Shown here one piece after another: positions 10,377 to 20,213 of a stretch of DNA of 64,000 nucleotides. Source of the stretch: Quillaja saponaria (lineage: Eukaryota; Streptophyta; Magnoliopsida; Fabales; Quillajaceae). The notes under the pieces are model-generated. The model worked only from the letters and a program-made list of their open reading frames with translations. It was not told where the DNA came from and did no database searches. The stretch covers positions 20,627,994 to 20,691,993 of the forward strand of contig CM055614.1 in the NCBI GenBank assembly GCA_029379385.1, read 5' to 3'. The translations under genes were made by a program, and so were the position numbers. How positions within the stretch are numbered: position 1 is the stretch's first letter; every line of letters starts with the position of its first letter.

Positions 10377-10851
10377 TGATGGCGGTAGAAGTTAGAGGGT
10401 TCGGTCAGATCTAACAATAGCAATAAATTAAAATGGAAATCCCGAAAGACACATAATTGGAGGTTAAAGATATCAATCGACTTCACTGATCGGGAGGCAC
10501 ACTCACACGACTAAGCCACACTCTTGATTGTAACAAAGGAATCAATCACTCCAAGCAAGATTACTTGCAAAAAAAATATTATAATTATCAAATCAAAAGG
10601 CTTTTTCTTTCATTATACATAAGGGTATTTATAGGGATTACAACATCAATAAGACTCATAATTAATCTAGACAATTTCCTAAGCACACTATAAAATACTA
10701 AGAATCTACTTATTTTTCCAAAGACACAACTTATAAAGCATGACCTATACTTTGAACCAAATACATAGTCATGAATCTAAATAAAGTTCAAGATAAAAAT
10801 GAAAAGACCCTAAACATTCTTAATTATTTGACTTCCTTATACATCGCATCA
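10377..10851 (-). repeat. LTR 2 of the three-LTR array
   Basis: Starts TGATGGCGGTAG, ends CATCGCATCA. It is the central LTR, shared by the two tandem units. It carries the TATA-like complement of 'gggtatttataggg' near 10623. Confidence 0.75.
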
Positions 10852-11169
10852 TACTCACTGGGTTGAAGAAAACTCGTTCTCGAGTCTGATTTTGGGAATT
10901 GATAGATAATTAGAATATGGAAGGAATTTTTGCTATTTGACTTCTTTGTTGGAATTTAATTATGAAGACCCCTAATTCTAATGGGCTTTGTGATATTTTT
11001 GCCTATATGATGTTGCAAGTGATAATCACATTTTTGACATATCTATCTCAATTTTCACTATCGTGTCATTTGAAACCTCAAAGAGGAATGAATCATCATA
11101 TGATCCTGGTAGATTGACCTAACACTATATTAAATTGACCAAGAGCATCCCACTAAATCTTATACCAAA
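10852..11169 (-). repeat. Short internal segment of the three-LTR array
   Basis: 318 bases that align with both ends of the longer internal segment 9741-10376 ('ggttga.gaaaactcgt.ctcgag', 'tgttgcaagtgataatcac') but lack most of the 154-codon frame. It ends in the primer site TTTGGTATAAGATTTAG (minus strand, 11153-11169). It is a deletion derivative of the longer unit. Confidence 0.65.
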
Positions 11170-11644
11170 TGATGCAAGTGGAAGCTAGAGGGTTGGGTCA
11201 GATCCAGCTATATCAACAAATTAAAGAGGATATCCCGTAAGGCACATCATCAGGGGTGATGAATATCAACCTACATCACTAATCGTGGGGCACACTTATG
11301 CGACCAAGCCACAAACTTGATTATATGAGAGGAATCATTCACTCCAAGCGAGATTACTTGCAAACAATTATAATTATCAAATCAAAAGGTTTCTTTTTTT
11401 CATTAGACAGCATAAGGGTATTTATAGGGATTACAACATTAATAAAACTTATAATTAGTTTAGACAATTCTCTAAGCACACTACAAATTATATTATGAAT
11501 ATATTTATTTTCCCAAAACACAACTTACAAAGCATGACCCATACTTTGAACCAAATACATATTCATGAATCTAAATAGACTTAAAGATAAAATGAAATGA
11601 CACTAAACATTCTTAATTATTTGACTCCCCTATGCATTGCATCA
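11170..11644 (-). repeat. LTR 3 (5' LTR) of the three-LTR array
   Basis: Starts TGATGCAAGTGG, ends GCATTGCATCA, followed by GTTTT. Same length as LTR 2, and by eye more similar to LTR 1 at the outer end. Confidence 0.75.
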
Positions 11645-11649
11645 GTTTT

Positions 11650-12260
11650 CTTTTCTCTTTTCTACTCTGGCATTGGAGGATGGTGATTTCCATTACTTGT
11701 TATGCTCAACTCCATATCATGCGCTTAGGTTGCCAACTCTTCAAATGTTTGAGACTTTGTTCCTTTCAGAATGTACAGAAGTCCCAAACACATTCCTTTT
11801 ATGTACATTTCAATAGTAGAGATCTCTGAGATTCGTTCCTTGTAGTCTAAACTCAAAACTACCCATATGTTGATAAAATTTATGACAGGCTCATCTTTCC
11901 ATTAATTAATGTTAGTGAGCTCCATCAAATTGACTGCAAACTGATTCAGAAAATCTCATTCAAGTTGCTCCCAATTATTCACTAATTCAGGCTCCAATTT
12001 TAGATACTAATTAAATGCAATTCCTCTATGAGATCAGAAAAATTATTTGACAAGAAAATCTCCCGAAATCTCAACATTTTCACAAGTTTCAATGAAATGA
12101 GCAACGTGTTGTTTGGGATTACCTTTTCTATCAAATTGGTTAAACTTTGGAGGTTGATATTCATGGGGCATCTTCATATAGTCAATTTATTTCATGTATT
12201 GTTTTGAGTACATAAGCAAAATTTACGATGATCCTCCATATTGTGTTCAGATGGTGTTAG
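11650..12260 (-). pseudogene. E1 gag, minus strand, broken
   Basis: Minus-strand reading gives MELSITSNG after GLLYILKGTKSQTFEELA, IEMYIKGM and a KDEPVINFIN-type phrase (11690-11920). These are hallmarks of the plant gypsy gag whose consensus contains 'the-ATRAHDMELS' block. Further right the frame is broken by stops. It continues across the array into the linker at 8540-9262. The paralogous gag of E2 lies at 47040-47700 and shares GLLYILK and FEELK motifs, but the two differ clearly, so they belong to different subfamilies. Confidence 0.65.
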
Positions 12261-12564
12261 TTATCTTATCCTGCAACTATTGTACAAAGCAATGTAATAA
12301 AGGTTGAAGTTTGTTGAGAAGTTTATACCTTATCAATTTGCTTCTTTCCTTTGTCTAAAGTGACAATGTTTAAAGTTAGATCATGCATGTGGGCTGGGTC
12401 TTGATCATTTAATTTGGCATTGTTTAGCATATTTAACTTGCTTTTAAGGTTTGCAATACTTAATTCTTAGCAGTTTTGGTGAGAAATGAAACTTTTTTTC
12501 TCCAATTCCATCATTTTCTCTTCTTCAGTTGATGCTTTAATTACCATTAAGGCATAGTATCAAC

Positions 12565-12990
12565 AGAGATGACTAATTATGTGGATGCATCTATAGCTTT
12601 GTCATTTAAATTCTTAGGCAACGATCTAGTGTAAGAGATGGTAGGGGTATAAAGTTTTTCATTACAGCACATAATGCTGCCCCTAGTCACAATATTGTTG
12701 ACAAGGTTGCCTACCTTTCTTGTAGATAGGAAATCCATAGTGATTAAAAGTTGTGCTTTACAATGATCAACCGATCGAATAAGATGTTGGGCATTGGACA
12801 CCAAGATATCTTGTGCAATTGTTTCTTTACCAACATTTTAGTTGTTACTGATGGAGTCAATGATAAATCCAACGGTGGTTTCAACAGCAACCTTGATGTT
12901 CCTGTAGTGATCTCTAACAGAGAAAAAGATGAAAGACAGAAATGTCCTACCAGGCATGCCAAATATGTAAACACAAATTATTTGCATGCA
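12565..12990 (-). pseudogene. Gypsy leader ORF fragment (older copy) in E1
   Basis: Two overlapping minus-strand frames (12577-12804 and 12744-12974) hold decayed leader-region protein, for instance VSNAQHLIRSVDHCKAQLLI. It corresponds to the region preceding gag in this gypsy family and resembles the leader at 13215-13847 in layout. To its right sits a partial, divergent LTR (12991-13214). Two related elements are thus fused or nested here. Confidence 0.4.
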
Positions 12991-13214
12991 AAATGAATGA
13001 TAAGAAATGTGTACAAAATAATATTTGTTTTAATATATATCATTGAATAGGGTACGATCTCTATTTTAATTAATATTTACAATAAAAGAATAAATACCCT
13101 TTGATTTTATCTCCGAGTTTATTGACGATCCAATGGTTTCAAAAGTGTGATCTTAGAACCAAAGATTATTTAGATGGTTCGAAGTTGTAGATTATTTGCG
13201 GGTGCAGAGCTTGA
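12991..13214 (-). repeat. Partial divergent copy of the E1/E2-type LTR
   Basis: By eye this aligns with the first ~220 bases of the LTR at 13851 (…ATGT.TACA.AAAAT…, 'aataaa.accctttgattttatctccgag' versus 'gaaaacctatgattcgatctcctaag'). The rest of the LTR is missing and the leader at 13215 follows directly. Confidence 0.4.
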
Positions 13215-13847
13215 TCATGTTCCGAAAAAGTGTGTTGGGTTTTGACCATCTAGAATATTTCCGGTGAGCCTATAAATGAGATTAGCAATTTGGAAGTACT
13301 TTACCTCCACTATCTTAGTCAACTTCTTAATTGCACACTTCATGCTTGCAATTCTTTCATTAGTAGTGGTTGCGTTCACCACAATGGAAGGTATCACTTC
13401 CTCTAAATTAACCATTTCAGTCATAGCCAAAATTCATTTATCATCCGAACTTGTAGGTGAAGAATCAAAGTAAGAGCTACTTAAGGAGAAGTAGATGCTC
13501 CTTGTTTTTGTTGTGATGCTTTCTGATATGGAAGACTTCACAGAAGATGGATCTCCGAGCTTCATAGGGCTACTGCCTTTGTTACCATCAAGAACAACCA
13601 AGTTGATGAATGAAGTAGCATGCATCCAAGTTTTGGCTTGATGGGAGACAGGCACATCAAAAAGTTGATCACCAAAGTTTCCTAGGATGGCAACATTAGA
13701 GGCAGCCTTCTTGTCAACAGCATCTTTCTTGGTGGTAGCAGCCTTGATGATATTCTTCTTTGGGGCCATTAGATCCAACAAGTTCATGTATTTGTGGAAA
13801 GGAGAATGAGATGAGAGGCAAAATCTACCCCATAGGACATGCCACAA
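13215..13847 (-). pseudogene. E1 gypsy leader/gag N-terminal ORF
   Basis: Two minus-strand frames, 13434-13847 (137 codons) and 13215-13430 (71 codons), adjoin with a single frame break. The first carries MAPKKNIIKAATTKKDAVDK and WMHATSFINLVVLDGN, then a Ser-rich stretch (YFSLSSSYFDSSPTSSDD). The second carries MAMTEMVNLEEVIPSIVVN and LTKIVEVKYFQIANLIYRL, likely a coiled coil, and ends GQNPTHFFGT. This is the N-terminal part of a gypsy Gag polyprotein. The LTR begins four bases beyond it. The paralogue at 47770-48360 is more damaged. Confidence 0.6.
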
Positions 13848-13850
13848 ATT

Positions 13851-14591
13851 TGTGACCGATAAATTTTGGACCTAAAATGTATACAGACAAAATCGTGTAT
13901 AAATAACAAGTTATATATTTTAAATAAATTAGTACAAACTCTATTTATGTCCTTATACAATAAAGGGTGAAAACCTATGATTCGATCTCCTAAGAAATTT
14001 ATTCAGTCTGAGGGTTTGACAGCTTGATCTCAGTTGAGAAAATAGTGTGATTACTGCGGGCTCTGAGTTTGATCACATGAATCTTTTGAGATTTTTGCAA
14101 ATCTTCGAGAACTTTTGATTGTCTTGAAGGTATTGCAAGGTTGATTGATTGTTCAAGTCACGAACTCAAAGCCGTGGAGAAATTCTTGTCCTTTTGCAGA
14201 GCTCTAGCACTTTAATGTTCTATCTTTTGAAATAGTGAGGGAGTCCTTTATTTATAGAGTTTTGAGAAGAGCTCCATCCCATGTCTTGGAGTTTAATTGG
14301 ACAACCCATGTCATGATTTTGTTTAAGAATATTTATTTCCTCTTGTCATAATTGACAAGTTGCATGATTTTATTGGCCACAAAATGTTTACATGTCATTA
14401 AAATGTAAATTATTGAAACATGTCTCGGCTTATGATTTGTTCATTTAATGTCACATGTTATGTTCTCATTGGTCATTGTTATTGCACCTAAGAACATTAA
14501 TGTGATGCATGAAACCCTATAATTTGGGGTTTTGATGCCTTGTAAGCTCTAAGTGGCGATTTATGATAGGATTAATTTTTCTCCTCCTATA
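13851..14591 (-). repeat. E1 5' LTR
   Basis: 741 bases, TG at 13851, right end 'ctcctcctata' (CA mutated). Paralogues: 40719-41449 (731 bases) and 48363-49098 (736 bases). On the minus strand it would begin near TATAGGAGGAGAAAAATTAA and holds a TATA box at 14249-14256 (CTATAAATAAAGGACTC), giving the transcription direction. Confidence 0.75.
14249..14256 (-). promoter_or_regulatory. TATA box of the E1 LTR
   Basis: Minus strand TATAAATA within CTCTATAAATAAAGGACTC. The same site is changed to CTACAAATAG in the E2 LTR (near 48767) and reads CAATAAATAG in the LTR at 40719. Confidence 0.5.
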
Positions 14592-16746
14592 GTGAGTTCT
14601 ACTGTCACCTTAGAATGGAACTACTTTATACCAACTAGATTAAACAAAAACATAAAATAAATAGTCATTACAAGTAAACTAGAAAATAAGAAAAATGGAG
14701 CAGAAAACTAAAAGTTGCCACAACTTTGAGTCTTCATAATCTCCTTGATATCTTTCAACTCACTTGCTTTGGTGCGTGTTTAACCCCTAGCCTCCACATC
14801 TTTTTATAAGTATTTTAATTCTACTTTAAAAAAACTAGGAGTCGTAATTGAACACGTCACGGTGTTGTAGCTCTATCATACTTAATGTTGTGGCGCTACT
14901 GCCTTTATTTACCAAAGAAGTTGTCTTTTTAGTGGCATCACATATTCCTTCTTCCTGGCGTTATGGCACCATCTTCTTTGACTTGGTTCTATAAAACTTG
15001 CAAATTTGGTGCCGCAGTTCTCTCATGCATACCGCTTTGGTGCTGAGGTCTTTAATTTAATAAGTATATTCCCGAGTATGTACCATCACATTGCCAAATG
15101 ATAAACTACTATGGCACGATCCTTTTTTACTTTATTTTCCAGATTCTGTGGCACTGCCTCTCTAAGGTCCTTCATGCTGCGGTGCAGCCTTTAACATCTC
15201 CTTCTTCAATTTGGACTAGCACACTACTAAAACAAAATAAATAACTATTTTAAGCAAAACTACCCATAATTGAAATAAAACACTCCTAAACAACGGTGAG
15301 TTAACTAAAACGCCAATTTTAATTGAAATCTAACTCTAAGCTCAGGGATTTAACACAATTTAGGATTCATAAGTGTAATGAAATAACTATACTTTACAGA
15401 GTTATCTGGAAGTAGTTAGGAGTGAATAAACTTATGCATAATCAAATGCATGTTTTTTAGTAATATGATTTTGTTGCTAAGGAGATGTAAGAAGTCATGA
15501 AGAATCATAAGCTTAGTCTTTAAAGTTTGCATTTCTTTTTTTTCACCTCCACCCTCCTTTAAAAATGACTTATAGTGCTTGACATAAGCTTTTGCAGGAA
15601 AATTAATTACAAAAAATTTCAATAAGAATTAAACTTTTAACCCTCAAACAAATATTAGACACTCTATCCTTAAAATAGTAATTGCACCCTTATACTGCAA
15701 CGAGATTACAAAAAATCAAATTCTCAAGGTAAAATAGACATTTTCTATATTCTAGTTGCATGACAAGTAAAAAAAAAAATTGGTAGAAGAAGAACAATTA
15801 TCCTATTATTAAAGCTTCTTTTTAAAATATAGAAACTTGCTTGGTATTTATAAATCTCAAAGGGTACCTTATGAAATGTTTAACTTTTCCATAAAGGATA
15901 CAATCCTATTAGTCATAATCAAAAGACATAGTCTTCTATTTTTAAACCAAAAGCTAGAACATTATGTTTACCATAAGACATTACTTTTTGTTTTATACCA
16001 AACTGACATAATCCATACTCATTTTTCTTTTCTTTTCTTTTCGAATGCTACAATTTGTCAATTTTTAGTTTCTCATAATTTCCCCATTTACCATTAATTT
16101 AACAATTTCCTCTTAATTATTTGAAAATTTCCAACAACTTCACCCAAGGATTTCCGTGTAAGTTGTTCAGATTATGGAAATAATAATAGATCACAAAACA
16201 ACCTCAAATTTTCTCCACCTCTATAATTGTTTTCTTTTCCCAAAGATAACCTATAGCAAGAAATATAGAGCATAAGGAAGAGGGAAATAATAGTTGATCA
16301 TATAAATAAAAGAGCTTGAATAAGCACAAATTAAGAAGCTTGTGAACAAAAGATTATCATTAAATTATTTTTTATATATTATTAAGGTAAATATGTATAC
16401 ATCATTTAAATGAAACACATCAATAGCCTTTAGAACATTCTAATGATTATAATTTGACTAGAGTTCCAAGGTTTCAAATCTAATTTTCACTGGAATCAAG
16501 GAGCATGGTATAATTCTAATCGGATTATTTGAATTCAAAAAACTCAATTCGAATTCAAATATGGATAATTTATTATTCGATTCGATATTCAAAAAATAAT
16601 TCAAAATAATATAATTTTTAAAAATTTATATATTTTAAAATTTTATTCGAATCCAAATATGGGACAAATAGAAAATGAATTTTCTTGATTTTATTCATGG
16701 TGCTATGTGTTATTTTATTCTTAGTGCTTTTCTCAAAAGAAAAATG
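14592..16746. other. No gene; duplicated non-coding tract with a repeated GTGGCACC-like motif
   Basis: Shared with copy B (49099-51360). Between 14860 and 15195 a motif like GTGGCACYRC or its variants recurs about nine times. Beyond it are AT-rich, low-complexity sequences and decayed TE-like phrases. The open frames at 15416-15622 and 15837-16097 have no family resemblance and are not conserved as frames in copy B. Confidence 0.6.
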
Positions 16747-17189
16747 ATTCTTATATATAATTCAACTCAACTAAGCCTTAAATCCCAAACTAGTTAGGGT
16801 TGACTATATGAATCCGTATCCTCCATTCACATCAATCCGAGATAACATTTTCAGTAATCTCTAGAGCAGCCATATCTTTATTGATACTGCCCCCAATGTA
16901 AGTTTTAGTCTCCCCTTACCACGTCTAACATCTGACACCTGCACCAAGTCACCTTTATTAACTACTATGTCTATTGGCCGACATTGGATATGTCCAAACT
17001 AACGTAGGCAACTTTCTCTTATTTTCTCCTCAATAGGTTCTACTTCCACCTTCTTACGGATCTCATTATTCCTTATTCTATCATTTCTTGTATGTCCGGT
17101 CATTTATCTCAGCATTCTCATTTCGGCTACTCTCATTTTATACGAGTGTTGCTTCTTAACTGCCTAACATTAGGTACCATACAGCATAG

Positions 17190-18300
17190 CTGGTCTCACT
17201 ACTGTCTTGTAAAATTTTCCTTTCAATCTATTCGGGATTTTAGGATCACATAAAACTCCTGAAGCACTTCGCCATTTCACCTACCCTGCCTTGATCCTAT
17301 GGTTTATATCAGGCTCAATTGCGCCATCTTTTTGTATAAATGAACCTAAATACTTAAACACATCATTTGTAGAGATTGTCTGACTGTCTAAAATTATTTC
17401 ATTCTAGCCTCCTTTAGTTTCATTAAAATCACACTCCATATACTCAGTTTTTATTCAACTCAATCTAAGGCCTTTAGATTCTAATGCGTTCCTCCACATT
17501 TCTAGTTTGGAATTTAAACATTCTCTAGTTTCATTTATCAACACGATATCATCGACAAACAGTATGCACCATGGAGCTCTATATTGAATATTATAGGTAA
17601 GTTCATCCATGACTAAAGCAAATAGGTAAGGGCTTAAGGATGAACCTTGGTGAACACCTATCGTGATCGAGAACTCTCTAGCCATACCATCTATAGTTTG
17701 CACCCTAGTCATTACTACCTCATACATATCTTTAATAACTTCTACATATTTAGTTGGGACTTTCTTCTTCTCGTGTACCCACAACAAAAACTAGAGTCTC
17801 ATTCCTAAATCAATAAAGGCCATGAGAAGAACTTTTTCTAAATCAATAAAGGCCATGAGAAGAACTTTTTCTAAATCAATAAAGGCCATGAGAAGATCCT
17901 TTTTCTTTTCTTTATATTTCTCCATTAATCTCTTAAGAAAATAGCCTTCATCGTAGATCTTCCTGGCATAAAGGCAAATTAATTCACAAAAACTAAAGTC
18001 TCATTCCTAAGTGCTCAATCACTCTCTCCTACAGCTTTATTGTATGATTTATAAGTTTTATTCTTCGATAATTAGTACAACTTTGAATATCTCCTTTATT
18101 CTTATAAATAGGGATCAACGTACTCTTTCTCCACTTATCGGGCATTTTCTTGGTTACTAAAATCTTGTTAAAAAGATTTGTAAGCCAAGTTACTCCAATA
18201 TCTCCTACGCATCTCCAAACTTCTATTGGTATATCATTTGGGCCCATTGCCTTACCATTCTTCATTTTATGAATAGCTTCTTTAACCTCCCATGCTCTAA
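17190..18300 (-). pseudogene. LINE reverse transcriptase (RTE type), broken, motif A triplicated
   Basis: Minus-strand frames 18029-18265 (MKNGKAMGPNDIPIEVWRC, KKMPDKWRKSTLIPIYKNKG, NYRRIKLINHTIKL) and 17455-17787 ([63 protein letters not shown]) are classical plant RTE reverse transcriptase blocks. The catalytic FVDD box is intact. The stretch between them holds three in-frame copies of an 11-residue motif A unit (17805-17903). The C-terminal part down to 17190 ([21 protein letters not shown]) includes the region before the 3' tail. Stops and frameshifts make it inactive. Confidence 0.85.
17805..17903 (-). repeat. 33-base tandem triplication inside RT motif A
   Basis: Three near-perfect direct copies of 'aatcaataaaggccatgaga' plus 13 bases. 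The period is 33 bases, so on the minus strand it adds whole copies of MAFIDLEKVLL, the segment with the catalytic motif A Asp. Neighbouring 'aaaactagagtctcattcct' (17788) also recurs at 17987. Confidence 0.9.
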
Positions 18301-18891
18301 TTTGACTAACAAATTGGTGGTTCGTATTATCAAAGGTGTTATCAAGCTCCCCAATATCACCTCTTGACTCTCCATTAAATAAAGTATCAAAATAAGTTAT
18401 CCATCTCTTATTAATATCATCTTCCTTAACTAAAACCCTATCAGCCTCATCCTTAATGCACTTAATCCGATTTAGGTCTTTAGTTTGTCTTTCCCTTTGC
18501 TTGGCAATCCTATAAATATCCTTCTCTCCATCCTTTGTCTCTAACTTTTGATAAAATCCTTCACAAGCCTTGCCTATAGCTTCCCTAACTGATTTCTTGG
18601 CATCTTTTTTAGCTTGTCTAAAACATTTATAATTATCTTCATTTCTACACTAGTGTAATATTTTATAACAATTTTTTTTACTTTAATAGCTTGTTGAACT
18701 TCTTCATTCCACCACCATGTCTCCTTAGTTGGAGGTCGACGTCCTCTACTTTCTCCTAACACATCTCAAGTAGTATTCCTGATACAACTCGCTATCTCAT
18801 CCCAAATCATATTAGGCTCACCCTCTACCCTCTAAGGATCACCCTGTAATATTTTTTCTTTAAAAAAAGCCATCTTCCCTCCTTTCAAATT

Positions 18892-19179
18892 TCACCATCT
18901 AGTCCTACTACACTTATTACTTCTATTCTTTTGCTTCCAACGCTTAATACCAACATCCACAACCATAAATTTGTGCTGAGACACTAAACAGTCGCCGGTT
19001 ATAACTTTACAATCCTTACAAACTGCTTTATTAACCCTCCTAGTCAGAACAAAATCTATTTGGCTCTTATTCGGCCCACTACTAAAGGTGACTAAGTGCG
19101 ACTCTCGTTTCTTAAAGAACGTGTTAGCTAAAATCAAGTCATACGCAATTGCAAAATCTAAAATAGACTATCCACTCTC
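18892..19179 (-). pseudogene. C-terminal part of LINE apurinic endonuclease
   Basis: The 81-codon frame 18892-19137 reads MILANTFFKKRESHLVTFSS, NKSQIDFVLTRR, CKDCKVITGDCLVSQHKFMV. 'SQIDFVL' and 'SQHKFMV' occupy the places of the conserved SQIDYIL and S-x-H motifs of exonuclease-endonuclease-phosphatase domains, which nick the target DNA. The N-terminal half is absent because the copy is truncated at 19179. Confidence 0.75.
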
Positions 19180-19239
19180 ATTCTTATGATTTATTTATAT
19201 GAGTTTACTCAATTATTAAAATTGGTTATTAAAAAAAAA

Positions 19240-19440
19240 TATTTTGGTAAGAGAGAAAAAAAAGAGAGTTAAATATTAGCAGGTGATGAAGACAAGCAAC
19301 CATTATATAATTGGCATGTGAAAGAGCCCATTGGAATAAATAACTTGATCTGGTAAGAGAGAAGCAGGTGATGAAGACAACCAACCATTATATAATTGGC
19401 AAGTGAAAAAGCCCATTGGAATAAATAACTTGATCTGCAC
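19240..19440. repeat. Two tandem units of about 100 bases
   Basis: 'gcaggtgatgaagacaa' to 'aataaataacttgatct' occurs twice in a row (from about 19279 and 19364). Copy B has the same doubling (51475-51655), so it predates the segmental duplication. Confidence 0.75.
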
Positions 19441-19849
19441 ACCAAAATAAATTTGTTGTTAGAGCGAGAGAAAAAATATTTATTTCCACCAATTTTATTT
19501 CCTTGAAGTCAAGACTTTTCGTTTGGAATTGACAATAGAGTTAAACTTTTTTTATTTTTTATTTTTAATATCAAGAGGTTAAGGTTTGAACCCCCTACTT
19601 AAGAGAGGAATGACTTAAAACCCAGTACCATGCCAACTAGACTAAGTTCTGACTAGTGGATAGGGTTAAACTTTACGTTAAGTCTTCATCATCTTTCTTG
19701 GATGCCTTTAATGTTTTCTTGGTTTTTAGTTGGTTGACTAATTGTTGGGTTCTTGTTTAATTCATTCACACTAATATAAATATAGTACTTATTATATTCT
19801 TTCAAGTATGTGATGAAGGTTTCAAATTTTCATTGAAAGACACAATTTT

Positions 19850-20208
19850 TATTGTAGAACAAGAGGAGAAATTGAGGAATTTAGGAGAAATTGAGGGAGA
19901 AACGAGGAGGAATAGGTAAAAAAGAAAGAAATTGAGAGAGAATAAGATGATATGGTTTAGGAATTACATAAACAAGCTTGCGATCAACACTCAATGTTCA
20001 AATTTTAAAGATTCCTTACAAAGTGCATACTAAGCATTTATATAGGCATTACATAAACCTAGGGTAGAAATGTAAACACCATAAAATAAATACATAACAA
20101 TAATAATAAATATTAATAAATTAAATCTTATATTCTAATTTTACATAATAAAACATATAATTAAATACAATAATAAATTTCCATAAGATTATAGTTTCAT
20201 CCCCATCA
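19850..20208 (-). repeat. Solo LTR, copy A
   Basis: Ends CCCCATCA at 20208, begins TATTGTAGAAC at 19850 (TG mutated to TA). ATTTT flanks it on both sides (19845-19849 and 20209-20213). Same family as 52060-52403, 53568-54631 and 56534-56850; shares 'ataagatga', 'gcttgcgatcaacactcaat' and 'gcatttatataggcatta'. The single LTR with target duplications is typical of LTR-LTR recombination. Confidence 0.75.
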
Positions 20209-20213
20209 ATTTT

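Larger units (their letters stand above)
9267..11644 (-). mobile_element. Tandem three-LTR array of a small gypsy-like element, nested in E1
   Basis: Three LTRs of 474, 475 and 475 bases (9267-9740, 10377-10851, 11170-11644) alternate with two internal segments (9741-10376 and 10852-11169). Each LTR has TGATG/CATCA ends. Minus-strand primer sites lie immediately left of LTRs 2 and 3, so the transcript runs right to left. Bases 9263-9266 and 11645-11648 both read GTTT, a likely target duplication for the whole unit. The outer flanks are both E1 gag-region sequence. The internal segments lack RT and integrase, so the unit is non-autonomous. Confidence 0.75.
16747..19187 (-). mobile_element. RTE-type LINE, 5'-truncated, with 8-base target duplication
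   Basis: The element runs 16755-19179, flanked by ATTCTTAT at 16747-16754 and 19180-19187. Copy B has an uninterrupted site at the matching position (51365-51385). On the minus strand it starts inside the endonuclease and ends with a short 3' tail of TTGAG units after 'AACTAGTTTGGGATTTAAGG'. The 3' phrase 'CAACTAGTTTGGG' with a nearby 'GGTC/TCAACCC' block is shared with the LINE at 62612 and is also known from plant Au-type SINEs. Frames are broken. Missing 5' sequence is the usual outcome of incomplete target-primed reverse transcription. Confidence 0.9.
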
